Assembly (NCBI GenBank): GCA_900769845.1
Contig: CAAGIF010000260.1
Location: 1-14,127, forward strand
Origin: an uncultured Oscillospiraceae bacterium
GTDB lineage: Bacteria; Bacillota_A; Clostridia; Oscillospirales; Oscillospiraceae
Reading direction: 5' to 3'
DNA length: 14,127 bases
Of the stretch, positions 1 through 6,981 are shown one piece after another. The notes under the pieces are model-generated. The model saw nothing but the letters and a program-made list of their open reading frames with translations. It did not search any database and was not told the DNA's origin. Numbering within the stretch: the first letter of the stretch is position 1; every line of letters starts with the position of its first letter. A program made the position numbers and the translations under genes.

Positions 1-611
1 AAGGGCTGACGGTAGACCATCCCGTGGGGCAGCCCCAGCGCTTCGCCCACCGCCCGGACTTCATCCTTATAAAGAAGACGGACGGGCTCCACCAATTTGA
101 ACTGCATATCCTCCGGCAGACCACCCACATTGTGGTGCGCCTTCACACCGTCAGATTCCAAAATGTCGGGATAGATCGTGCCCTGAGCCAGGAAAGAGAT
201 GCCTTCCAGCTTGGATGCCTCCTCGTCAAATACCCGGATAAATTCGTTGCCGATGATTTTGCGCTTCTTTTCCGGCTCGATGACTCCTGCCAGCAGATTC
301 AGGAAACGGTCAGAGGCATCTACATAGATAAGATTGGCATCCAGTTCTTTGCCAAAGACCTCAATGACCTGCTCACTTTCGCCTTTACGCATCAGACCGT
401 GGTTCACATGGACGCAGGTAAGCTGCTTGCCGATGGCCTTGATCAGCAGGGCGGCCACAACACTGGAATCTACACCGCCGGAGAGGGCAAGGAGAACCTT
501 ACCGTTTCCGACCTGCTGGCGAATAGCAGAAATCTGCTGGTCAATAAATGCCTTTGCAAGGGCGGGAGTGGTGATCCGCTCCATAGATTCGGGACGCAAA
601 TTCTGATTCAT
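1..611 (-). CDS. guaA: GMP synthase, ATP-pyrophosphatase domain only (5' part, runs off window)
   Basis: This enzyme converts XMP to GMP by adenylating XMP and replacing the adenylate with ammonia, the last step of de novo GMP synthesis in the cytoplasm. The 203 visible residues begin with a short leader and then show the N-type ATP-pyrophosphatase loop SGGVDSS (residues 44-50), followed by [10 protein letters not shown], the [13 protein letters not shown] segment, LAQGTIYPD and [11 protein letters not shown], all hallmarks of GuaA. The ATG is preceded by GTGGAGG seven to eight bases upstream, so the protein really begins at the synthase domain: the roughly 190-residue glutamine amidotransferase domain usual in bacterial GuaA is absent. 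It would need free ammonia or a separate glutaminase subunit, as in the split archaeal enzyme. The C-terminal dimerisation domain lies outside the window. Divergent from the kinase operon at 807. Family assignment is firm; the split-subunit reading is inferred. Confidence 0.93.
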   Translation of the reverse strand, partial: MNQNLRPESMERITTPALAKAFIDQQISAIRQQVGNGKVLLALSGGVDSSVVAALLIKAIGKQLTCVHVNHGLMRKGESEQVIEVFGKELDANLIYVDASDRFLNLLAGVIEPEKKRKIIGNEFIRVFDEEASKLEGISFLAQGTIYPDILESDGVKAHHNVGGLPEDMQFKLVEPVRLLYKDEVRAVGEALGLPHGMVYRQP

Positions 612-658
612 ATTCCTTATCCTCCACAAATTGAGATGGCTGCTTTCGATTTGGACTT

Positions 659-687
659 ATTATAAACCATTCCGCTCTGCTCCGCAA
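659..687 (-). promoter_or_regulatory. Putative sigma-A promoter for guaA
   Basis: On the minus strand a perfect TATAAT (659-664) lies 48 bases from the guaA start. Seventeen bases further upstream is TTGCGG (682-687), which matches only the TTG of the -35 consensus. No purine-riboswitch-like structure is evident in the short leader between this box and the start codon. Confidence 0.5.
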
Positions 688-746
688 GTTTTTTCTTCCG
701 GGGAAAATTTTGGGCCAGGAATCCGCAAAAGAACCCTGTGTTTAGG

Positions 747-774
747 TTGCAAAATGGTTCGGTTATGGTATAAT
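747..774 (+). promoter_or_regulatory. Sigma-A promoter (extended -10) for the kinase operon
   Basis: TTGCAA (747-752), a 16-base spacer and TATAAT (769-774) preceded by TGG, giving an extended -10 element. It lies 32 bases upstream of the ATG at 807 and is followed by AGGAGGA (795-800 and adjacent). Together with the guaA promoter it fills the 195-base divergent intergenic region. Confidence 0.75.
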
Positions 775-806
775 ACTGTAAAGATTAGAACTTAGGAGGA
801 AATTAT

Positions 807-1739
807 ATGGGTATTGTTGTCATTGGCGCGGTATTTGTGGATATCAAGGGGTATCCGGATAATGTGTTTATTCCTACCGGAAGAAATGTGGGCCGTGTGG
901 AGCAGATCCACGGCGGCGTTGGCCGGAATGTGGCGGAGGATATTGCCAATGTGGAGCTGCGTCCCACTTTCGTGGGCCTGGTAGATAAGACCGGCGCAGG
1001 TCTGGATGTGGTGGAGAAGCTGAAGAATCATAAGGTGAACACCGAATATATTCGCGCTACCCGGGACGGAATGGGTACCTGGCTTGCGGTATTTGACAAC
1101 GACGGCGATGTCTGCGCCTCCATTTCCAAGCGTCCGGATCTGATGCCCATTGCAGACATTTTGGATGAGCAGGGCGATGAGATCTTTGCCAATGCAGACA
1201 GTGTGATTATTGAGATCGATCTGGATAAGGAGATCATCAAGCGGATTTTCCGACTGGCAAAAAAGCACGGTAAGAAGGTATATGCCGTGGTTGCCAATAT
1301 GAGTATTGCGATTGAGCGCCGGGATTTCCTGCAATCCATTGACTGTTTCGTATGCAACATTCAGGAGGCAGGCATGCTGTTCTCCGACGATTATTCGGAA
1401 AAGACCAACGAAGAGATGGTGGATATCATTTCCCGAAAGGTCAAGGCGGCCCGGATCCCCAGCATGATCGTTACCATGGGCGCCAAGGGCGCGGTATATG
1501 CGGATATGAACGGGGACAAGGGATACTGTCCTGCCCGAAATGTTAAGGTTAGAGATACCACCGGCGCCGGTGACGCATTCTGTGCCGGAGCGGCCATAGG
1601 CTTGAACTATGGAAAGAGCCTGGGAGAAGCCTGCGAGATCGGCGCCCATCTTGCCGCCTCCGTGATCGTGACCACGGAAAACGTGTGTCCCCGCTTCCTG
1701 CCTCAGGAGTTGGGTCTGGACATTGAGGTTGTGGACTAA
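807..1739 (+). CDS. PfkB-family carbohydrate/nucleoside kinase
   Basis: A 310-residue cytoplasmic kinase of the ribokinase/PfkB fold, which transfers the gamma phosphate of ATP to a hydroxyl of a sugar or nucleoside. Visible hallmarks are the N-terminal VVIGAVFVDI strand, the substrate-binding GGVGRN motif (36-41), the NIQEA segment (184-188) and the C-terminal PfkB signature DTTGAGDAF with the probable catalytic base D256 and anion-hole glycines 253-255. Length is typical of the family. The GGVGRNVAE motif resembles pseudouridine kinases (PsuK), but no PsuG glycosidase is adjacent, so the substrate is left open. The ATG has a strong AGGAGGA site 6 bases upstream. It is followed after 23 bases by a second ribokinase-fold gene, suggesting one transcript. 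Confidence 0.9.
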   Translation: MGIVVIGAVFVDIKGYPDNVFIPTGRNVGRVEQIHGGVGRNVAEDIANVELRPTFVGLVDKTGAGLDVVEKLKNHKVNTEYIRATRDGMGTWLAVFDNDGDVCASISKRPDLMPIADILDEQGDEIFANADSVIIEIDLDKEIIKRIFRLAKKHGKKVYAVVANMSIAIERRDFLQSIDCFVCNIQEAGMLFSDDYSEKTNEEMVDIISRKVKAARIPSMIVTMGAKGAVYADMNGDKGYCPARNVKVRDTTGAGDAFCAGAAIGLNYGKSLGEACEIGAHLAASVIVTTENVCPRFLPQELGLDIEVVD

Positions 1740-1762
1740 GTAGGTTATGTAAGGAGTATGTT

Positions 1763-2605
1763 ATGGCATACCGGCGTATTTTAACCGTTCAGGATATTTC
1801 CTGTTTGGGACAGTGCTCCATGACGGTGGCGCTGCCTATCCTGTCGGCTTGCGGCCATGAGGTTTGCATTCTGCCCACCAAGGTCCTGTCTACCCACACC
1901 GGCGGTTTTCAGAACCCTTATGGGATAGATCTGACTGAGGACATTCCGGCTATTCAGGCGCACTGGCAGCGGGAGGGAATCCAATTTGATGTGATCTACA
2001 CTGGCTATCTGGGCAGCAGACAGGCGATTTTCCATGTTTCCAGGCTGGTAGATACTATGCTGACGCCCGGGGGGATGCTGATCGTAGATCCCGCTATGGC
2101 AGACCACGGAAAGCTCTATAAGGGGTTTGATGAAGACTATGCCCGGGATATGGCGGCTCTGTGCGCCAAGGCGGATGTGATTCTGCCGAATATGACCGAG
2201 GCAGCCATGCTGGCGGGGATAGGCTACCGGGAAGACCCTGACCGGGAATACATTCTGAAATTGCTGGATAAGCTTGGTAACCGGAATGTGGTTCTGACGG
2301 GGGCAGGGACAGAAGCGGAAACCACAGGAGTGGCGATTAAGAGTGTGGGGGGAGTTTCCTTTTACCGGCATAAAAAGATCACTCAGAGCTATCACGGCAC
2401 AGGAGATGTATTTGCAGCCGCATTGACCGGCGCGGTGGCATCGGGAAAAGATCTTGCTGTTGCTGCCGAGGTTGCTGCGGAATTCACCCTAAAAGCGATT
2501 GAGAATACTCACCGGGCTCCAGCCCATTGGTACGGTGTGAAATTCGAAACGGCCTTGCCGGAACTGATAGAATTATTGCATAATAATAACGCAGCGGACG
2601 ATTAG
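1763..2605 (+). CDS. pdxK: Pyridoxal/pyridoxamine kinase
   Basis: A 280-residue kinase that phosphorylates the 5' hydroxyl of pyridoxal, pyridoxamine or pyridoxine, feeding the PLP salvage pathway. It starts with the vitamin B6 kinase pattern ILTVQDISCLGQCS, has the LPTKVLSTHTGGF segment (37-49), VDPAMADHG (108-116), the NMTEA segment (143-147) and the HGTGDVF motif (211-217) with D215 as likely catalytic base. These match the PRK07105-type pyridoxamine kinases of Clostridia. AAGGAG lies 6 bases before the ATG. It is second in the operon after the PfkB-family kinase. Its TAG stop (2603-2605) falls in the loop of the transcription terminator. Alternative: a ThiD-like hydroxymethylpyrimidine kinase, considered less likely because of the N-terminal and DPAMADHG motifs. 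The exact B6 vitamer preference is not visible. Confidence 0.88.
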   Translation: MAYRRILTVQDISCLGQCSMTVALPILSACGHEVCILPTKVLSTHTGGFQNPYGIDLTEDIPAIQAHWQREGIQFDVIYTGYLGSRQAIFHVSRLVDTMLTPGGMLIVDPAMADHGKLYKGFDEDYARDMAALCAKADVILPNMTEAAMLAGIGYREDPDREYILKLLDKLGNRNVVLTGAGTEAETTGVAIKSVGGVSFYRHKKITQSYHGTGDVFAAALTGAVASGKDLAVAAEVAAEFTLKAIENTHRAPAHWYGVKFETALPELIELLHNNNAADD

Positions 2606-2615
2606 TCCGCTGCGT
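2589..2615. terminator. Bidirectional hairpin terminator between pdxK and pulA
   Basis: An 11-base-pair perfect stem (2589-2599 with 2605-2615) closes a 5-base loop GATTA. Plus-strand transcripts leave it into a T-rich run (TTTGCTTATTT); minus-strand transcripts leave it into TATTATTATG. It serves the convergent pdxK and pulA genes, and the pdxK stop codon TAG lies at the loop/stem junction. Confidence 0.8.
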
Positions 2616-2619
2616 TTGC

Positions 2620-4536
2620 TTATTTGGTTAAAACTACCGCCGAGAGGGGCGGTACGGTTACATGATCCCGCATTTTCTTGAGAGTCTCCGTGCCGGCCAG
2701 ATCGTTGGCAATGCAAAGATTCCACTGTCCCGGGGGGAGGGGAACCCTTTCGTAGTTTTCCGCTGCGCTGAAAATCAGCAGGATTTCCTCTGCAGGATCT
2801 TTCAGCCCGTCGGTTCGAATACGGAACATGCCGATCTGAGGATGGCTGCATTCCACAGGGACGAGATGGGAAAGCACATCGTAAGAGGTTCGCATCCGCA
2901 GGGCCGGATGGGCTTTCCGGAAAGCGATGAGGCCCTGATAATAGGCCAGGGTCTTCTGCTGCTCCGGTTTGCTCAGATTGTTCCATTTTAAGGAATTTAC
3001 CCGGTCCGGAGCGTTGTAACTGTTTTCTATAATATTACCCGTTCCGTCCACTTTGGAGCGGAGCATTTCTTCTCCTGCATGGAGAAAGGGAATGCCCTGG
3101 GAAAGAATGGAAAACGCCGCTGCAAGCCGGTTCAGCCGGGCAACTGTGGCACCGTCGCAGCCGGGGACGGTGAGGGAGATCCGGTCATAAATGGTGTGGT
3201 TATCGTGGCAGGAGATGTAATTGACACACTGGCTGGGGCTGCTGCACCAGTGGGGAAGTCCCTGGAAGCAGGACTCCAGGTTTTCGCAGATTCCCGTTGC
3301 GCCGGTGACGAAACCGGGGGAACGGACATCGAAATTGGAACCCCGAAGGGCATCCCGGATGGTGTCATTGAAATAAGCAAATTTCGGGGTTAGAGAGGAG
3401 TTTACCTGGGTGGTCAGCCGGCAGGGACGGGTGGTTAGGGTGGAAAGATCCCAACCTTCGCCGTAGAAGATCACATCCGGGCGGACCTTATGAACGGCGG
3501 AGATCACCGCGTTTATAGTATCCACATCCAGCAGACCTGCCAGATCAAAGCGGAAGCCGTCAATGTGGTATTCTTTTGCCCAGTAGCAGACAGAATCCAC
3601 GATGTATTTGGAAACCATACTCCGTTCCGATGCGGTATCATTGCCGCAGCCGGAGCCGTTGGAAAGCGCGCCGTCGGTTATCCGGCTGAAATACTGGGGA
3701 ACCAGCTTGTTGAAGCAGAACTGCTCTGTTTTGTAGACATGGTTATACACCACATCCATTACAACGCTGATGCCGTTATCGTGCAGGACTTTTATCATCT
3801 GCTTCAGTTCCTTGACCCGCACCTCGCCGTGATGGGGATCCGTAGAATAGGAACCCTCCGGCACATTGAAATTCACCGGGTCATACCCCCAGTTGTACTG
3901 GTGGGCAAGGTTCATGGCTTCATCCACGGAACCAAAGTCAAAAATGGGCAGCAGATGCAAATGAGTGATGCCAAGGGACTTGATATGATCCAGACCGGTG
4001 GGGTCACCTGCGGAATTTTTTGTGCCGGTTTCTGTCAGACCCAGAAATTTCCCCTTGTTACGAATCCCGGAACCGGCATCCATGGATAGATCCCGGATGT
4101 GCAGCTCGTAAAGGACGCAGTCCGTTGGAGCAAGCTGGGAATTGGGATTTTTGTCCCGTTCCCATCCAGAGGGATTGGTGGAATTCAGGTCAAGCACCAT
4201 TGCCCGATGACCGTTGACGCCGGTGGCGCGGGCGTAGGGATCGCAGGCTTCGACGGTCTTTTTGCCAAATGCAACCTGATAGGTGTAGTAGATTCCGTTC
4301 AGATCCCCGGGAACCTCCAGAATCCATGTGCCTTGCTCTGCCCGGGACATGGGGATTCGGCGGAGCAGATCTTTTGCTTTGGGGTCTCCGGCTGCATAGA
4401 GATTGACCCAGGCCGCATCTGCTGTGGGCGCCCAAAGACGGAATCGGCTGGAATCTGGGGCATAGACTGCCCCCAGATCATTTCCTGTATAGGTGAACTC
4501 TGCCTCAAATTCGGCAGAAGAATACTTGTGGTCCAT
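2620..4536 (-). CDS. pulA: Type I pullulanase (glycogen/starch debranching enzyme, GH13)
   Basis: A 638-residue enzyme that hydrolyses alpha-1,6 branch points in pullulan, glycogen and limit dextrins. An N-terminal CBM48-like region (about 20-110, RFRLWAPTAD then GIYYTYQV) precedes the GH13 barrel. Conserved features are YNWGYDP (214-220, diagnostic of type I pullulanases), DVVYNH (261-266), GFRFDLAG with nucleophile D331, YGEGW with acid/base E360, and SCHDNHT with D445. A small C-terminal beta domain ends the protein. There is no signal peptide, so it probably acts on internal glycogen or imported dextrins. AAGGAG lies about 11 bases before the ATG, a longer spacing than its neighbours use. 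It has its own promoter, placed right after the end of the upstream hydrolase gene, and is not obviously part of a glycogen cluster in this window. Confidence 0.95.
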   Translation of the reverse strand: MDHKYSSAEFEAEFTYTGNDLGAVYAPDSSRFRLWAPTADAAWVNLYAAGDPKAKDLLRRIPMSRAEQGTWILEVPGDLNGIYYTYQVAFGKKTVEACDPYARATGVNGHRAMVLDLNSTNPSGWERDKNPNSQLAPTDCVLYELHIRDLSMDAGSGIRNKGKFLGLTETGTKNSAGDPTGLDHIKSLGITHLHLLPIFDFGSVDEAMNLAHQYNWGYDPVNFNVPEGSYSTDPHHGEVRVKELKQMIKVLHDNGISVVMDVVYNHVYKTEQFCFNKLVPQYFSRITDGALSNGSGCGNDTASERSMVSKYIVDSVCYWAKEYHIDGFRFDLAGLLDVDTINAVISAVHKVRPDVIFYGEGWDLSTLTTRPCRLTTQVNSSLTPKFAYFNDTIRDALRGSNFDVRSPGFVTGATGICENLESCFQGLPHWCSSPSQCVNYISCHDNHTIYDRISLTVPGCDGATVARLNRLAAAFSILSQGIPFLHAGEEMLRSKVDGTGNIIENSYNAPDRVNSLKWNNLSKPEQQKTLAYYQGLIAFRKAHPALRMRTSYDVLSHLVPVECSHPQIGMFRIRTDGLKDPAEEILLIFSAAENYERVPLPPGQWNLCIANDLAGTETLKKMRDHVTVPPLSAVVLTK

Positions 4537-4583
4537 AGAAAGGCAAACTCCTTGTTGTCTTCTGTTATGGTAACGCCTCGGTA

Positions 4584-4612
4584 ACTATACCATGAAATCC
4601 TGCTTCTGTAAA
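4584..4612 (-). promoter_or_regulatory. Sigma-A promoter for pulA (extended -10)
   Basis: Minus strand TTTACA (4607-4612), exactly 17 bases, then TATAGT (4584-4589) preceded by TGG, forming an extended -10. The -35 box begins 4 bases after the stop codon of the upstream hydrolase gene, so pulA can be transcribed independently of it. Confidence 0.75.
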
Positions 4613-4615
4613 GAA

Positions 4616-5581
4616 TCAGCTGTCATACCGCCGGAGGAAATCCGGAGAAATGGTATGGGCAATGCTGGGTATGGTATGAAGAAAGTTATGCACGATTGTT
4701 TCGTAGCGCAGAGGGTCGGTCATATAACACAGACCGTGACCGGCCTGGGGGAAGGTGTGCACCTCCACCCGGGAAGCGCAGCAATCGGCGATTTCCTTAC
4801 TCATGTCGCAGGGGACAAAGCGGTCGTCCTCTCCGTGAATCAACAGGATCGGCACTTTAGCCCGGCTGACGGAGTTCTTGGCAGTGCAGCCGTTAAGCCG
4901 AAATCCGCCGATGAGCATGGCACTCAGGTGAATAAACGGGCGGCATATTGCCACCGGATAGTGCAGATCAGCGCAGACCTTTTCGATAATGGCGCTGGGA
5001 GTGGAGTAGGGGGAGTCTGCCAGAATGCAGGCGACATTTTGCGGCAAATCCAGATCCGATGCCATCAGCACCGTGGCGGCGCCCATGGAAAGACCGGAGA
5101 GAATAATGGGAGTGCTGCGCCCAAACCGTTCCACGGAGTAATTGACCCAGCATAGACAGTCCTGTCGTTCCTTGTTTCCAAAAGTGATGGTTACACCTTC
5201 GCTTTTTCCATGGGCCCGCTGGTCTACTACCAGAGTGTTAAATCCCATTTTTCGGGCAAGGGCATGACCTCCGCTACAGTCCCGGAAGGCATGGCTGCGG
5301 TAACCGTGAAACAGGATCTCCAGGGGCGCGCCATCCCGCAGATGATAGTAGCGCCCAAAGAGCCTTTTTCCATCGAAGCTATCTATGAAAATCGGCTCAT
5401 AGGCAAATTTCTGCATCACACCGCTGATACGGGAAATGTTGTCTGCCACAGCTTCATATTGCGCTCCGTTGAGAGGATCATCTATCTTTGCACGCTTACT
5501 TTTTGGAGAGTAAAAGGCAACGCGGTATGTGTAAAGACACGCCATCAGAATAATCATCGCAATCATGATCAGGAAAATCAT
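4616..5581 (-). CDS. Membrane-anchored alpha/beta hydrolase
   Basis: A 321-residue serine hydrolase of the alpha/beta fold. Residues 1-20 form one hydrophobic segment (uncleaved anchor or signal) followed by a basic stretch, so the catalytic domain is likely tethered at the membrane. Visible catalytic features: FHGYRSH oxyanion strand (91-97), nucleophile elbow GLSMG with S165, acid in HGEDDRFVP (D252 or D253) and histidine in AGHG (H282). VVDQRAHGKSEG (118-129) is typical of the S33/YqkD-like branch. The substrate cannot be told; esterase, thioesterase or peptidase are all possible. AAGGTGG lies about 6 bases before the ATG. The downstream pulA has a separate promoter, so a functional link is not implied. 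Confidence 0.88.
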   Translation of the reverse strand: MIFLIMIAMIILMACLYTYRVAFYSPKSKRAKIDDPLNGAQYEAVADNISRISGVMQKFAYEPIFIDSFDGKRLFGRYYHLRDGAPLEILFHGYRSHAFRDCSGGHALARKMGFNTLVVDQRAHGKSEGVTITFGNKERQDCLCWVNYSVERFGRSTPIILSGLSMGAATVLMASDLDLPQNVACILADSPYSTPSAIIEKVCADLHYPVAICRPFIHLSAMLIGGFRLNGCTAKNSVSRAKVPILLIHGEDDRFVPCDMSKEIADCCASRVEVHTFPQAGHGLCYMTDPLRYETIVHNFLHTIPSIAHTISPDFLRRYDS

Positions 5582-5613
5582 AGGAAACCACCTTGTATTT
5601 TGTACTGGTATTT

Positions 5614-5619
5614 ATTATA
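5614..5619 (-). promoter_or_regulatory. Putative -10 box for the alpha/beta hydrolase gene
   Basis: A perfect TATAAT on the minus strand 32 bases upstream of the ATG. No convincing -35 hexamer is seen 16-18 bases upstream, so this is a partial promoter call. Confidence 0.45.
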
Positions 5620-5701
5620 CACCCTTGGACCGAAAAATCTACCTACGGTTCAATTTTTAATATGGCGCAGAAGGCACCATTTCTTTGTTGGATGGTTGCC
5701 G

Positions 5702-5740
5702 TAAAAATAACGAAGGCAGGACCTTCCTGGCCCTGCCTTC
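5702..5740 (-). terminator. Rho-independent terminator after the lipoprotein gene
   Basis: A 9-base-pair perfect stem (5712-5720 with 5732-5740) with an 11-base loop is followed on the minus strand by GTTATTTTTA. It sits 25 bases past the lipoprotein stop codon and separates the AT-rich gene pair from the hydrolase gene. Confidence 0.8.
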
Positions 5741-5765
5741 TGATTGACAAATTGGAATTGGCGAA

Positions 5766-6194
5766 TTAGTTATGAATATATTGTTCACCGATATTAGCTG
5801 TTGATGTAAAACCCGCCTTTGAGAAAGTTACTTTATCGCTGACACAATAAACATAGTTACCGTTCTGAGCAAGAATGTAGTAATTATCGGGATATAGCCC
5901 ACAATACAGTTCAAAAATCTTCGAAGTATCTTCATCGGATAATCCATATACTATGTCAATGAACTTATTCCCTTTTTGAGCCATAACACGGTCAATGGTT
6001 AAATCTGAGCCTTCAATAGCAGTAAGTGTTGTAATGGTATACCCACTGTTTTCCAGATTCTCGATAAGAACCTCTCGTTTAGGTACAATTTTGTCTGGGT
6101 CTGGAATACCATTCGTATTAGCAGAAGAACCACAGCCAGCCATTAATAGAATAACTATAAGGATGAACATACACACAAAGGTATTTTTTCGCAT
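5766..6194 (-). CDS. Small secreted lipoprotein of unknown function
   Basis: A 142-residue protein that I do not recognise. It begins with a lipoprotein signal peptide: basic MRKN, a hydrophobic stretch and the lipobox LMAGC with the probable lipidated cysteine at residue 21, then GSSANTNG as a flexible linker. The mature part of about 120 residues has an alpha/beta look (KREVLIENLENSGYTI; later KFIDIVYGLSDED and an aromatic-rich segment with two tyrosine pairs) and two further cysteines. ATG 6194 is chosen because GAGGAG lies 10 bases upstream; an in-frame TTG at 6212 overlaps that site and is unlikely. The gene follows the rhomboid protease by 50 bases without a clear promoter, so co-transcription is likely. 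Both genes are markedly AT-rich compared with their neighbours. It should sit on the outer face of the cell membrane. Confidence 0.8.
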   Translation of the reverse strand: MRKNTFVCMFILIVILLMAGCGSSANTNGIPDPDKIVPKREVLIENLENSGYTITTLTAIEGSDLTIDRVMAQKGNKFIDIVYGLSDEDTSKIFELYCGLYPDNYYILAQNGNYVYCVSDKVTFSKAGFTSTANIGEQYIHN

Positions 6195-6244
6195 TAAAAT
6201 CCCACTCCTCAAATTGAAATTTTACACTTTGATATACTAATTTT

Positions 6245-6862
6245 TTAGGTATTTTGCGATTTTTCGATAGTATTGATATATGTTGTCTTTTCTATTACAT
6301 TCGATACAACCATCATCGTAGTTATCAAAATCCCTACAACAAAACCAAAAACATGTGTCAAAAACGAGCTTTGATTATCATTAGCAAAAATAAAGTAAAT
6401 CAGGACTATTAGTAAATCAAGTCTGAACCATTTCAAATTGAACACATTGGGAAAACGCAGATAACATACCAGAAATGCCCCAATCAATGCAAATATTCCT
6501 CCTGAAGAGCCACCGCCGTAACTTGCTGTACCATAATGAACGATTAAAGAAAATGGAATTTCTGCAACTGCTCCACCAAAAACGAAAATAAGCAAAGTCT
6601 TCCATTTTCCAACAAAGGGACTTAGCAGTGAACCCACACATATTAGTGCAAGAGAATTGAAGAAAATGTGTTCAAAATTATAATGATAAAAAATACAGGT
6701 AATCCATCTATAAAACTCATTATTGAGATACTCAATAGAAGTCGTTCCTATATAATTAACAGCCTCACTGTTGCTTTGTGAGAATACGTATATTGGAATA
6801 AACACAATAACTATCGATATAGCTACAATATTTTTGTCAATATAGTTCTTGAGCCTTTCCAT
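6245..6862 (-). CDS. Rhomboid-family intramembrane serine protease
   Basis: A 205-residue polytopic membrane protein with about six hydrophobic helices. It carries the rhomboid signature set: WITCIFYHYNFEH with the oxyanion pair H65/N69 (HIFFN), the GxSG-type nucleophile motif GGGSSGG with S120, and the catalytic histidine H170 in THVFGFVVG. Rhomboids cleave transmembrane segments of client proteins inside the lipid bilayer; the client here is unknown. ATG 6862 follows GGGAG by 9 bases and gives the usual short cytosolic N-terminus; an upstream in-frame ATG at 6898 would add 12 residues but has a weak ribosome binding site. The gene lies downstream of the DUF4097 operon and 50 bases upstream of the small lipoprotein gene. 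Its low GC content suggests a different history from the flanking genes. Confidence 0.87.
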   Translation of the reverse strand: MERLKNYIDKNIVAISIVIVFIPIYVFSQSNSEAVNYIGTTSIEYLNNEFYRWITCIFYHYNFEHIFFNSLALICVGSLLSPFVGKWKTLLIFVFGGAVAEIPFSLIVHYGTASYGGGSSGGIFALIGAFLVCYLRFPNVFNLKWFRLDLLIVLIYFIFANDNQSSFLTHVFGFVVGILITTMMVVSNVIEKTTYINTIEKSQNT

Positions 6863-6884
6863 GTTTACTATCTCCCTTTCCAAT

Positions 6885-6911
6885 GGAATGATATACATTC
6901 CATCAGGAATG
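6885..6911 (-). repeat. Alternating GGAATG/CATTCC repeats in the rhomboid leader
   Basis: Three alternating copies of a 6-base element (6885-6890, 6896-6901, 6906-6911), separated by 5 and 4 bases, so that the middle copy can pair with either neighbour. They lie about 20-50 bases upstream of the preferred rhomboid start. They could be an operator for a dimeric regulator or two mutually exclusive RNA hairpins; the sequence does not decide. Confidence 0.45.
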
Positions 6912-6981
6912 TTAGTTAAATTCGAGTTTGTCGAACTGATTACATCACGGAAGTGCCGGGTTTATCAATTGTCGGCTTGAA

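Noticed and set aside
612..806. Possible purine riboswitch upstream of guaA
   Set aside because: The putative transcript leader is only about 50 bases and no three-way junction can be drawn; promoter boxes explain the region.
792..1649. Long open frame of 285 codons on the minus strand opposite the PfkB-family kinase
   Set aside because: It is the antisense shadow of a well-supported gene, with no ribosome binding site and a composition-driven, histidine/asparagine-rich product.
3079..4089. Plus-strand open frames opposite pulA
   Set aside because: Antisense shadows in a GC-rich gene; none has a supported start or a recognisable domain.
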